From: Azotimanducus sp965220185
GTDB taxonomy: Bacteria; Pseudomonadota; Gammaproteobacteria; Pseudomonadales; Azotimanducaceae
DNA length: 64,000 nucleotides
Reading direction: 5' to 3'
Assembly: GCA_965220185.1 (NCBI GenBank)
Contig: OZ244807.1
Location: forward strand, 1,116,001 to 1,180,000
In this document: one piece after another, positions 9,082-20,186 of the stretch
Layout of the letters: each line of letters starts with the position of its first letter
Numbering within the stretch: the stretch's first letter is position 1
The notes under the pieces: model-generated
Database searches by the model: none
Told to the model about the DNA's origin: nothing
The model's input: only the letters and a program-made list of their open reading frames with translations
Program-made: the position numbers and the translations under genes

Positions 9082-11319
9082 TTATTTGGTCCTCTTGTTC
9101 TTTGATCCCGCTGGTCTTGAGCGCGGAAGACCGAGCCCCTTTTCCGCAATGATGCTGCGATGCACCTGCGTCGTTCCTGCATAGATGCAGGCAGCCAAGG
9201 ACGCTCGCCAACCACTCTCAATGGCGCCGAGCTGATCTGTTGCGCTGAAGAGCGCATCCGGTCCCACCATATTAATCAGCTCGACTCCGCACTTCTTGCT
9301 GGCCTCAGAAGTAAAAGCCTTGCAAATCGAGCCATGGTGCCCGATGTCAATGCCTTTAATTTCGTCGTGGACCAAACGCAAGGCCAATGCTTCACCGACA
9401 TAGTAGTGCGTCAGCGCCGAACCAAGTCGAGCCCTGGTCAAGGGGTTGTCAAAAGCCAACTGGCCGTCTCGCGAGGTTGACAGCGCCCACGCTGCCGCCT
9501 GATTAGCCATATCGATCAGTTCCCTTCCCATGCTGCCTCCGCCTTGCTCGAGAGCAAGCATGTAGCCGAGCACGTGAGCGGCATCGTTGACTTCGCCAAG
9601 CCGGTACTCGTCCGGCACTTCCACGTCGGCATAATATGTCATGTTCGTGCGATCGCCGGAGATCGTGCCCACTCGATGTACCTCGACACCGGGCAAGTCC
9701 ATAGGCACCATGAACATTGTCTTGCCGACATGCTTTGGAAGATCCGGGTCGGTGTTGGTGAGCAGGAGCACGTACTTGGCAACATTGGCGCCACTTGTAT
9801 ACATCTTCTGGCCATTAATAATCCATTTGTCACCTTGCTTGACCGCCCTGGTTTTCGCGGCGAACACATCTGAGCCTCCGCTTGGTTCTGTGAGCCCGAA
9901 ACATCCAATCGCCGTGCCATTGGCAATGCTGGGCAACGCCTCGCTTTTGAGCTTTTCACTACCAAATTTGAGAATCATCTCTGCGCAGATGCGCGTCGTT
10001 CCCTGCGGATAAATCGTCACGCGATTCTCAAAAAATGTGTCCATGATGGCTGAAAGCTCCGCTCTATTCGCGCCGAGTCCACCATGTTCTTCCGGCCACT
10101 CGGGAAACAGCAGATTCTCCCGGGCCAGAGCTTGATACAAGTCTGGATGGTAGCCGTCCCAGCTGTGATTACGATAGTCATCGTATTTGCTGGTCAGCAG
10201 CTGGTCGAAGACCTCCTGGGTTCGTTCTCTCATTGCCTGGGCAGCTGCCCCAAGATTGAAATCAATTGCAGTCTCACCAGTCGCTGGCAAAACGCAGGTC
10301 TTCTCTCCCCAGTGCCGACTCGCAATGTCAGCGGCCTCCTGCTGGCGGTCGCCCATGAGCGAGGTGAGTGCAATACCCCGCCGGGCGTATAGCTGGATGT
10401 CGTGTTCTTCACAAACGCCGAGCCCGCCAAACACCTGAATGCACCAAGGCATGGTCTGACACGTGGTCTCAGTCGCCCACCAATAGGCCATGGCTGGAAA
10501 TGCGGCGGCATCATCGTGATTTTGCTCTAGTTTCCACAAGCTGTACTGCAAGAGCATATCAATGCCCTCGACAGCACTGGCGCACTCGGCGAGGGGATGC
10601 GAGAGCCCCTGAAAGGTGCCAATCTTGACCCCAAATGCCTCACGCTCATTGCAGTATTCAGCGGCGTAGCTGAGCGCCCTGTCGCACATGCCTTTCATTT
10701 GGGCGGCGACGAGAAATTTCCATTCTTCGCGCACGGCGTCATACGCATCAACGGCTTCTTGTCCGCTCGCAAGAACGAGTCTTGCATCGCTCGTTAGCTG
10801 CCAATTTGAAATGGGCATAGAGCCCAAATTGTCTGGAATGTCCGTCTGGCTGCCATCCGCCGGGAGCAATACCACTGACTCTCCGTCTCGCGCAATCACT
10901 GCATCCGCGATGGCGCCACTGGGAACCACTTGGTTCGCCGCGTGAGAGACCGGATGCAATGCCAAGGATACAATTGCGCTGCCTTCGAGAATCTTATCTA
11001 GCCATTCGATCGCGATTGTTGAGTCAAGGTCGGACAGCAGTTTTGCCGCTGCTGCGCATTCCACGAGAGGCACTGGCGCGATGTAATGCCCCGCTTGTTC
11101 GCAGATGACAATGATGCTGCGAAGGCTCATCCCTGCCCCGCCATGCTCTTCGGCCACTCTAATACTTGGGGCACCTAGTTCCACGAGCTGCCGCCAGAGG
11201 GCTTTGTCATAGCCGGAGAGTTCCGCCGCACGAATGCGCTCACTGGTGGATTCGTTGGAAAATAGTCGGCTGAAGGTATTGACGAGTTGGCTTTGTTCTT
11301 CAGTTAGTTCAAGGTTCAC
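9082..11319 (-). CDS. double-length (tandem-domain) acyl-CoA dehydrogenase
   Basis: A 745-aa flavoprotein made of two acyl-CoA dehydrogenase units in one chain. Residues about 1-340 form a degenerate unit (ELTEEQSQLVNTF start, FGVKIGTFQGLSHPLAE and GGLGVCEEHDIQLYARR segments). Residues about 365-745 form a second unit with CFGLTEPSGGSD and MYTSGANVAKY in the FAD/substrate region and YAGTTQVHRSIIAEKGLGLPR at the end. Steroid and terpenoid degraders often use such units as two-gene heterotetramers; here they are fused. It introduces a double bond into an acyl-CoA. It is translationally close to the downstream SDR. Confidence 0.93.
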   Translation of the reverse strand: MNLELTEEQSQLVNTFSRLFSNESTSERIRAAELSGYDKALWRQLVELGAPSIRVAEEHGGAGMSLRSIIVICEQAGHYIAPVPLVECAAAAKLLSDLDSTIAIEWLDKILEGSAIVSLALHPVSHAANQVVPSGAIADAVIARDGESVVLLPADGSQTDIPDNLGSMPISNWQLTSDARLVLASGQEAVDAYDAVREEWKFLVAAQMKGMCDRALSYAAEYCNEREAFGVKIGTFQGLSHPLAECASAVEGIDMLLQYSLWKLEQNHDDAAAFPAMAYWWATETTCQTMPWCIQVFGGLGVCEEHDIQLYARRGIALTSLMGDRQQEAADIASRHWGEKTCVLPATGETAIDFNLGAAAQAMRERTQEVFDQLLTSKYDDYRNHSWDGYHPDLYQALARENLLFPEWPEEHGGLGANRAELSAIMDTFFENRVTIYPQGTTRICAEMILKFGSEKLKSEALPSIANGTAIGCFGLTEPSGGSDVFAAKTRAVKQGDKWIINGQKMYTSGANVAKYVLLLTNTDPDLPKHVGKTMFMVPMDLPGVEVHRVGTISGDRTNMTYYADVEVPDEYRLGEVNDAAHVLGYMLALEQGGGSMGRELIDMANQAAAWALSTSRDGQLAFDNPLTRARLGSALTHYYVGEALALRLVHDEIKGIDIGHHGSICKAFTSEASKKCGVELINMVGPDALFSATDQLGAIESGWRASLAACIYAGTTQVHRSIIAEKGLGLPRSRPAGSKNKRTK

Positions 11320-11448
11320 GAATTGCCCTCTTTATCTCTTTGTAAGTTTGCCGGAGTTATCGGGATCGAAAGTACAGCCGGTATCAGCACCCCTGCCACA
11401 GCATCCTAGCAGAGAAGGCGCAGTGCGCCAAGCGCCCTTTCTTGATTT

Positions 11449-11478
11449 TTTACTTTATCTACCGGAGTGAAGTATACT
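11449..11478 (+). promoter_or_regulatory. possible sigma-70 promoter for the SnoaL-like gene
   Basis: TTTACT at 11449-11454 and TATACT at 11473-11478 are 18 bp apart, in the 228-bp divergent region between the acyl-CoA dehydrogenase and SnoaL-like starts. The -10 is good and the -35 weak. No other signal is evident in this stretch. Confidence 0.35.
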
Positions 11479-11547
11479 TCTGACCTCCACTCTCTCCAAA
11501 GAAAACATAGTAAGAAAGAAAATGCAGCGCTTACTTGGAGAATTAGA

Positions 11548-11946
11548 ATGAGCACTTCCTACAGAGAAATAGTAGACAAGATTAGCAGGGCCAGCGCTGC
11601 TGGCGACTTTGACGAGATGTTCTCACATTTCACGCCGGATGCGACCTTTCGCGTGATTGGTAATCATGAGTTCTCTCGAACATGCTCGGGCCGGGAAGAG
11701 ATATTGTCTTTGTTCGCTGAGGTATTGAGCTTGCTCGATCATGAAACGGTGGATCGGCGTGCGGGTCCTTGGGGAGCAGGCGAGGGCGTGCTCTACGAAG
11801 AATATTCTCTGAAATGCAAGACGACCAAGGGCAAAGACTACATTAACGAATACGTCATGGTGTACAGATTTGAGGGCGACAAGGTCAGCAGTATGGTTGA
11901 GTTCATGGATACGGATCATTTCGTGAAGGCTGTGCTTGAAGGCTAG
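11548..11946 (+). CDS. SnoaL-like/nuclear transport factor 2 fold protein
   Basis: A 132-aa protein from the ATG at 11548, preceded by TTGGAG; the frame is open further upstream to 11467. The order is an N-terminal helix (REIVDKISRASAAGDFDEMFSHFTPDATFRV), a cone-shaped beta domain, and a C-terminal strand with SMVEFMDTDHF, as in SnoaL/limonene-epoxide-hydrolase/ketosteroid-isomerase-like NTF2 folds. Such proteins act as isomerases, hydrolases or binding proteins on polyketide and steroid-like substrates. It is divergent from the acyl-CoA dehydrogenase-SDR unit and probably belongs to the same pathway. The exact activity is unknown. Confidence 0.8.
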   Translation: MSTSYREIVDKISRASAAGDFDEMFSHFTPDATFRVIGNHEFSRTCSGREEILSLFAEVLSLLDHETVDRRAGPWGAGEGVLYEEYSLKCKTTKGKDYINEYVMVYRFEGDKVSSMVEFMDTDHFVKAVLEG

Positions 11947-12109
11947 TCAGCGGAGCGTTTCGATTCGAGATTGTGGATCTGCGTGAAGTTTCACATTAGG
12001 GCGGGTTTTGAGAATGGGCTGGTGCTTTGCTCCTCTATTGTCCACAGCCCAAGCACCGCTCTCCCTTTGATTGCCGGAAAGCTTGCTCGCATCGCCGCTA
12101 AAGCTATAA

Positions 12110-12141
12110 GCAACAAGGGCGGCCAAGGCCGCCCCGTTGTT
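12110..12141. terminator. strong hairpin between convergent genes
   Basis: An inverted repeat with an 8-bp GC-only core (GGGCGGCC-AA-GGCCGCCC) extended by AACAA/TTGTT arms lies between the SnoaL-like stop and the stop of the minus-strand secreted-protein gene. No long T tract follows on either strand, so it is a plausible but not classical bidirectional terminator. Confidence 0.6.
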
Positions 12142-12169
12142 CTCGTTCAGATCGGTGTGTGTCTTTCTT

Positions 12170-12789
12170 CTACGGCTTAGTTTCGCAGACACTACTCGTA
12201 GTTCGAGTTCCCGCGATCGGCACGATCCAACCCGCTGGACGCCAAATCTGCGTCGGTGAACATTTTACGATGCATGCTTCACCCACTGCCTCCTCATTCG
12301 CTCGGCAATCGCTTCCGTGTCTATAGTTGCTATTATACTTTGTCATTGTGCCGTCGCAGTTACTCCCCGCAAAGTAATCATCATCCTCAAATTCATACGT
12401 TGTGCTTCCGACCGTTAGCTGTATTCCAGCATCATTCTTACAATTGTCCATGGCGGCCTCGATCTCGACAATATTCAGATTACGGATGCTCTCAATGGCC
12501 CTAGCGCGGGTTTGTTCATCCAAGTTGACTTCACCCTGGCTATTTTGAAAGACAATGTTATTAAAGTCTGGCCAGATTCCGAAGCATTGATTGGTCTCGC
12601 CTTGGCCGCATTTTTGAGTGGCCGAGCTTAGAGTAGGGCGAGTTGTTACATCTTTTATGATTACTGCGTGTCCTTCGCGGATTTTCGTCGTGGTTTGTGC
12701 CGCCACCTGGCTCGCCATAGCTGCAACCAGTATGAAGGCTGCTAATTTAGCGAGGGGGGGGGGGGGGGGGATTTAAGCGATGTCTTCAT
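12170..12789 (-). CDS. secreted Cys-rich protein, frame interrupted by a poly-C tract in the signal peptide
   Basis: The intact reading frame runs from 12718 to 12170 and starts MASQVAAQ, which looks like the tail of a signal peptide. The true start is very probably the ATG at 12789, which has an excellent AAGGAG site 6-7 bases upstream. From it the frame reads MKTSLKS, enters 17 consecutive C, and as written stops at a TAG just after the tract. With 15 or 18 C the frame would instead read LAKLAAFILVAAMASQVAAQ, a textbook hydrophobic core plus AxA-like cleavage site, into the main frame. The mature part (about 175 aa) has several cysteines and no domain I recognise. As given, the gene is off-frame; this may be phase variation or a homopolymer length error. 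Confidence 0.7.
12754..12770. repeat. 17-base G homopolymer tract
   Basis: Seventeen consecutive G on the + strand (C on the coding strand) inside the presumed signal peptide of the secreted protein. Its length decides whether the hydrophobic core is in frame with the mature protein. Confidence 0.95.
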
Positions 12790-12917
12790 GGTTTTCTCCT
12801 TTCTAGGGATAAGCTGACCGCCAGCCAAAAGACTGACCAGCGACCAAGGTGATACATGTCCATTCGCCCGACTATATCACACTTCTCTCTCCTCCTGAGG
12901 TTTGACGGAGCACTAGG

Positions 12918-14531
12918 CCTTAATCCCCTGTTAAGGCGGCAGAGTTGAGTTTCTTAAGGCGCTGTTCCATTTGTTAAGCTCAAGGACGGGGCCCCGGCGC
13001 GCTTTTTCGCGGATTCCCGCCCCGGATCCGTGCGTTTTCGGCGTGTTCTCCGGCTCGGCGCGAAGAACAGCCCGCCGCCCCCGGCAGCGCCCGCCCGTTG
13101 CGCCAGGGCGCGCCCCGCGGGGCGTCATTCAAGCCGCACCGCGCACCAGTACAGCCAGTCCAGCCGGAAGTTGTTCTTCGCGAAGCGCAGCACCCACCGC
13201 CTGCCGGTGCGCACCAGCCTCGCCACCACCCGCACCCCGTGCCGGATCAGCGGGCGCAGCCCGTGCCGCCCCGCCTTCGCCGGCAGCAGCCCGTACTGCA
13301 TCGCCACCAGCAGCAGCTGCGCCAGCTGCCCGCACGTGTGGAACGCCTGGTTCGCGCGGCGCCCCCGGCACGGCGGATGGTGCAGCCCCAGCTCCACCAG
13401 CGGCCCCTTGAAGGCGTTCTCCTGCCCCTGCTTCCCGCGGTGGCGCCGCACCAGCTCCTTCAGCGGCAGGTCGCTCCGCGACGCCAGGATCACCGTGTGC
13501 GCCGGGATCAGCGCGCCCTGCCTCCCTTCCACCGTCCTGCGCACCACCACGTAGTGCTGCTCCTCCCAGCCCTTCGGACGGTGCGGCGAGAACGTCGCCT
13601 GCTCCCCCATCCCGATGTCCTCCCACGCCGACTCCGGCAGCCCCTCCAGCGCGTCGGGCACCGGCTGGCGCCTGCGGCCGTCCGTCAGGCTGATCGAGCA
13701 GTCCCATCCCCGCTCGCGGCAGAACTCGACCAGCTTCCCCCGGTAGTGCGCGTTGTCCGCCCGCAGCCACACCGGCGCCCCTTCCGGCAGCAGCGGCGCC
13801 ACGTCATGCTCCAGCTGCCCGCGCCAGCCGCCCGCCACGTCCACCCCGCCCCGCCGCAGGCGGCCGCCCGCCCACAGCCCGCCGACGAACACCCCGTGCA
13901 GCCAGTGCCCGCGGCGGCCGTCGCACAGCTTCCCAGCCCCCTCGAACAGCGCCCCGTCCACCTCGATGCCCGTCCCGTCCACGAACACCGGCACGTACCC
14001 CTTCTCCGACACCTCGTGCGACACCACCTCCGGCGCCACCCGCGAAGCCAGCTTCCGCGCCACCCCCAGCAGCGCGCGCGCCTCCGCCTTCCCAAGGCGC
14101 GACAGCCACTCCCCGGCGCGCCGCCCGGACGGCGCCCTCCGCAGCCCCAGCAGCCGCCTCCCCACCGCATCCGCCCTCAGCGCGTCCAAATCCGACAGCG
14201 AACCGTTCCCCGCACACAGCGACGCCACCAGGCTCCACAGCACCTCACCGTCCGACGCCCCGCGCGCCCGCGCCTTCACACGCACGCATCCCGACAGCTG
14301 CCTCAGCAGCCCAAGCTTCTTCGCCAGCCTCGCCAGCACCGACCAGCCCCCGCACCCCGTCAGCATCGCGTCCGTGAACTCCGTCTCCACCTTCGCCGGG
14401 TTTGGCTCTATAATCCGTTTCATGGGGCGCACCTGCCGGGTGACTGAAAACATACCGGCATTCTGCCAAACCATGCCCGTCAGCGTGCGCCTTCTTCCAC
14501 TTTCCCCTTTTTCGTTATCAGGGAATTAGGG
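12918..14531 (-). mobile_element. GC-rich insertion sequence, IS1380/IS4-like
   Basis: An about 1.6-kb element bounded by imperfect inverted repeats: 12918-12936 and the complement of 14513-14531 match at about 15 of 19 positions, with the core TAAT(C/T)CCCTG(T/A)TAA. It contains a single DDE transposase gene on the minus strand and about 200 bp of non-coding GC-rich DNA at its left end. Its GC content is far above that of its neighbours, which marks it as foreign. No clear target-site duplication could be recognised. Its right end is 4 bp from the -35 box of the rRNA promoter. Confidence 0.65.
13125..14474 (-). CDS. DDE transposase (IS1380/IS4-like)
   Basis: Transposase catalysing cut-and-paste movement of the surrounding IS, up to 449 aa; the Met at 14423 (MKRIIEPNPAKV) is a more likely start. 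Candidate DDE residues are Asp in VFVDGTGIEVDG, Asp in VWLRADNAHY, and Glu in HRGKQGQENAFKG. The tail ANQAFHTCGQLAQLLL is like the C-terminal helix of IS1380-family enzymes. The gene is complete with no internal stop. Codon use is extremely GC-rich, unlike the host genes; for the same reason long spurious frames run on the opposite strand. Confidence 0.85.
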   Translation of the reverse strand: MVWQNAGMFSVTRQVRPMKRIIEPNPAKVETEFTDAMLTGCGGWSVLARLAKKLGLLRQLSGCVRVKARARGASDGEVLWSLVASLCAGNGSLSDLDALRADAVGRRLLGLRRAPSGRRAGEWLSRLGKAEARALLGVARKLASRVAPEVVSHEVSEKGYVPVFVDGTGIEVDGALFEGAGKLCDGRRGHWLHGVFVGGLWAGGRLRRGGVDVAGGWRGQLEHDVAPLLPEGAPVWLRADNAHYRGKLVEFCRERGWDCSISLTDGRRRQPVPDALEGLPESAWEDIGMGEQATFSPHRPKGWEEQHYVVVRRTVEGRQGALIPAHTVILASRSDLPLKELVRRHRGKQGQENAFKGPLVELGLHHPPCRGRRANQAFHTCGQLAQLLLVAMQYGLLPAKAGRHGLRPLIRHGVRVVARLVRTGRRWVLRFAKNNFRLDWLYWCAVRLE

Positions 14532-14534
14532 GGG

Positions 14535-14562
14535 TTGCGCATCTGTGAATAGCGCGTATAAT
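14535..14562 (+). promoter_or_regulatory. rRNA operon promoter
   Basis: TTGCGC at 14535-14540 and a perfect TATAAT at 14557-14562 are 16 bp apart, with a G/C-rich discriminator after the -10. It directly precedes the antitermination leader and the tRNA genes. The insertion sequence ends only a few bases upstream, so any UP element or Fis sites would have been displaced. Confidence 0.7.
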
Positions 14563-14580
14563 GCTCGCCCTTCGCTGCAA

Positions 14581-14614
14581 AATTCTTGATCGAATTGTGC
14601 GGTGCGCTCTTTAA
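14581..14614 (+). promoter_or_regulatory. rRNA antitermination leader (boxB-like hairpin and boxA)
   Basis: A small hairpin AATTC-TTGATC-GAATT (14581-14596) is followed by TGCGCTCTTTAA (14603-14614), which matches the boxA of rRNA leaders. This is the normal arrangement in front of a 16S gene. Here it is followed after 67 bp by tRNA-Ile, with no 16S sequence in between. Confidence 0.65.
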
Positions 14615-14681
14615 GGAGAAAAGTTTTTGTGTTGAAGCGGCCTGCCGCCAGCAGGCGCATTTGGTGCTTATCTCGCATGCG

Positions 14682-14759
<78 letters not shown>

Positions 14760-14803
14760 TTCACGTGTAGATGACAGACATGTAGATGTCATTGCGGAAT
14801 ATC

Positions 14804-14879
14804 GGGGCCGTAGCTCAGCTGGGAGAGCGCCTGCCTTGCACGCAGGAGGTCAGGAGTTCGATCCTCCTCGGCTCCACCA
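14804..14879 (+). tRNA. tRNA-Ala (TGC)
   Basis: Complete cloverleaf: the acceptor GGGGCCG pairs with CGGCTCC (one G-T), the anticodon loop CTTGCAC has anticodon TGC, the T arm holds GTTCGATC, and CCA is encoded. It is 44 bp after tRNA-Ile, the usual spacer-tRNA pair of a proteobacterial rRNA operon. Confidence 0.97.
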
Positions 14880-14987
14880 ATCGCCGCTTCAACATGACTT
14901 GCCTGACTGCAAGTGATATTCACAGGTAGATAGTCACAAGTCGAAACAAATTTTGATCGAGATGTCCCGATTGGTCACTCGTTCAAC

Positions 14988-14999
14988 GCTCTTTAACAA
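14988..14999 (+). promoter_or_regulatory. boxA in the tRNA-23S spacer
   Basis: GCTCTTTAACAA matches the conserved rRNA boxA antitermination element that normally precedes 23S. It lies in the 345-bp spacer between tRNA-Ala and 23S, which otherwise holds only the 23S processing stem at its end. Confidence 0.75.
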
Positions 15000-15207
15000 G
15001 TGAAAGGCAAGAAATCCCCCGGCCCGGAGCTGGGGGTCGCGCAATTCAACCCGAGCAATTGCTTTGAAGAATTGCGTGGATGCGTCAAGGTATATGTATA
15101 ACAAATCAGGCGAATTCACTTGCCCCGCCTTTCGTTCTCGGATCGGTGGATTGCAGGTGAGAATCGTATGTATGACCCATATGCCAGGCACGTTTTCCGT
15201 TTCGGAA

Positions 15208-15224
15208 GATGCGTCGGGTTATAT

Positions 15225-15232
<8 letters not shown>
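15208..15232 (+). other. 5' arm of the 23S precursor processing stem
   Basis: Bases 15208-15232 are complementary to 18611-18635 over 25 bp with two G-T type mismatches, enclosing the whole 23S gene. This is the long RNase III processing stem, and its inner part is helix 1 of mature 23S. It fixes the gene boundaries. Confidence 0.85.
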
Positions 15233-18619
<3,387 letters not shown>

Positions 18620-18661
18620 TATAACTCGACGCATCTTTTTCTTGCCTTTCACTTCCCTTTT

Positions 18662-18781
18662 TGCCTGACGACCATAGCGGGCTGGTCCCACCTGATCCCA
18701 TTCCGAACTCAGAAGTGAAACGGCCCTGCGCCGATGGTAGTGTGGGGTTTCCCCATGTGAGAGTAGGACATCGTCAGGCAT
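18662..18781 (+). rRNA. rrf: 5S ribosomal RNA
   Basis: 120-nt 5S gene: the terminal stem TGCCTGACG pairs with CGTCAGGCA, and the core CCACCTGATCCCATTCCGAACTCAGAAGTGAAA, the GCCGATGGTAGTG segment and the GTTTCCCCATGTGAGAGTAGG segment are all conserved. It follows 23S by 42 bp in the same operon. Confidence 0.97.
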
Positions 18782-18792
18782 TCTTTCTAAAT

Positions 18793-18829
18793 AAGCCCGG
18801 TTTCTTCCCTCCAAGAAGCCGGGCTTTTT
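18793..18829 (+). terminator. rRNA operon Rho-independent terminator
   Basis: AAGCCCGGTTTCTT and AAGAAGCCGGGCTT form a 14-bp stem (one G-T) with a six-base loop, followed directly by a T run. It lies 12 bp after 5S. Confidence 0.93.
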
Positions 18830-18936
18830 CTTTGCACGCTGATCAACCGATGAGCGTACTGAGTGGTGTGCTTCAAGATAGAATGCATGCCTTGTAGATA
18901 TTCTCCAAAAGGCCGAGCGCAAGAAAGTGGCTTACC

Positions 18937-19101
18937 ATGGTGCTTAAGTTAGCAATACTCGATGTCAAGCCGGGGCTTGAGCAAGAGTTCGAGTCTGCAT
19001 TTGCGTTGGCGCACAGAAAAATCGCGAGCATGGACGGCTATATGCTCCATCGCTCTTTTCCCGGGGAAGCTCAAGGGCCGGAACAGGCCTTGCCAACGTG
19101 A
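18937..19101 (+). pseudogene. truncated antibiotic-biosynthesis-monooxygenase-like (ABM) fragment
   Basis: A 54-codon frame reading MVLKLAILDVKPGLEQEF, then a SAFALAHRKIASMDGYMLH-like helix-strand, matches the N-terminal half of small ABM-domain proteins. The conserved second half is missing: after about residue 40 the sequence diverges and stops. The stop TGA overlaps the GTG start of birA (GTGA), so it may now serve only as a translated leader for birA. It could alternatively be a short functional peptide; a decayed gene is more likely. Confidence 0.55.
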
Positions 19102-20021
19102 GCACCCAAGCACTTATCGATTTCTTTGAGCGCCTCGTTTGCGCAGGTGAAACTCCGATCGGCGACCTCGATCGCGAGCGGCTTTCGGCGATCGGTGTCA
19201 TGATTGAAAATGACCTTGCCCACCTCGACTCCGACACCGAATTGCTTGATCAGACGCAGATTCTGAGTCTGCTCGATTCGCAGGCGAAGGCATGGCTGGT
19301 TTCACTCACAATCATGCCTGCCACCGGCTCGACCAACAGCGACCTCATGCAATCCGAGGCATCTTCAATCGATGGGCGCATCATTCTTGCCGAGACGCAG
19401 CTCCTCGGCCGCGGGCGCCGCGGGCGCACATGGATGAGCCCCTTCGCGCGCAATATCGCACTCACAATGGGATGTGGCGTGCAGCACTCTGGGCAAGACC
19501 TCGGCGGCTTAAGTCTCGTGGTCGGCTATGCCGTCCTTGAAGCGTTGCAGGCACTTGGCGTTGAAGACCTCGCGCTCAAATGGCCGAACGATGTGCTTTA
19601 TCAAGGCCGCAAGCTCTGCGGCGTGCTCATCGAGATGCATCATTCAAGGCACTCGCCGGAAGCGGTGATTGGCATCGGCATCAACCACAGCGGTGCCGAG
19701 CTGGTGCGTGCGAAAGTCGATCAAGGACTCGCCGAGCTTGTGGAAACCAAGCACCCGCCAACCCGTAATGAGACTGTCGCGGCGGTCATCTCAAGCGTAC
19801 GCAGACAGGTCGAACAATTCAACCTTCACGGATTTGATGCGTTTCGTCCAGACTGGGACGCAAAACACTACTTTTCCGGGCGTCAAGTTCGCATCACGGG
19901 CGCAGGCAAGGCAGTGGTCGGGCGAGTGCTCGGGGTGTCTCCATTTGGCGAATTGCACCTTTCGACGCCTCACGGCCAGGAATTCTTGAGTGGCGGCGAG
20001 ATTTCCATGCGCGATCTATAG
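19098..20021 (+). CDS. birA: biotin--[acetyl-CoA-carboxylase] ligase
   Basis: Activates biotin with ATP to biotinyl-AMP and attaches it to the biotin carboxyl carrier protein. The catalytic domain is typical: GRGRRGRTW (about 117-125) binds biotin/adenylate, KWPNDV (about 170-175) is conserved, and SH3-like C-terminal strands end GGEISMRDL. The 307 aa include an N-terminal segment of about 55 aa where a winged helix-turn-helix is normally found. It is only weakly HTH-like, so repressor function is doubtful. The start is GTG, overlapping the upstream ABM fragment. The stop codon straddles the left end of a MITE-like repeat. Confidence 0.93.
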   Translation: MSTQALIDFFERLVCAGETPIGDLDRERLSAIGVMIENDLAHLDSDTELLDQTQILSLLDSQAKAWLVSLTIMPATGSTNSDLMQSEASSIDGRIILAETQLLGRGRRGRTWMSPFARNIALTMGCGVQHSGQDLGGLSLVVGYAVLEALQALGVEDLALKWPNDVLYQGRKLCGVLIEMHHSRHSPEAVIGIGINHSGAELVRAKVDQGLAELVETKHPPTRNETVAAVISSVRRQVEQFNLHGFDAFRPDWDAKHYFSGRQVRITGAGKAVVGRVLGVSPFGELHLSTPHGQEFLSGGEISMRDL

Positions 20022-20182
20022 TGTCCTGTCCGGTTAATTCGTGGAATTATTCTTGGTCATTTCGCCCCTTGGCGGTGTTGCAGCCCTTGGCAATATGCCC
20101 GATATTCCCTGCGGACTGCGCCTTGCCAATGGGCGAAATGACACGGCGACTAAAATCCACGAACTAACCGGACAGGACACTA
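20019..20182. mobile_element. snap-back MITE-like palindromic element
   Basis: About 160 bp with terminal inverted repeats: 20019-20045 equals the reverse complement of 20156-20182 at 26 of 27 positions, with tips TA-GTGTCCTGTCC. The complementarity continues inward (GTCATTTCGCCC near 20057 and GGGCGAAATGAC near 20131), so almost the whole element can fold into one hairpin. TA flanks both tips, as in IS630/Tc1-mariner-type target duplication. It carries no gene. It sits between birA and vsr: it supplies the last base of the birA stop and lies 6 bp from the vsr start. Confidence 0.8.
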
Positions 20183-20186
20183 GCTC

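Noticed and set aside
13098..14447. A 449-codon plus-strand frame opposite the transposase
   Set aside because: Pro/Arg/His-rich low-complexity translation mirroring the GC-rich transposase gene; no domain, start signal or codon pattern of its own.
14563..14681. Possible remnant of the 16S gene before tRNA-Ile
   Set aside because: Read through for 16S 3'-end motifs (anti-Shine-Dalgarno CCTCCTT, GTCGTAACAAGG). None is present; it contains only the leader and a small GCCTGC/GCAGGC hairpin.
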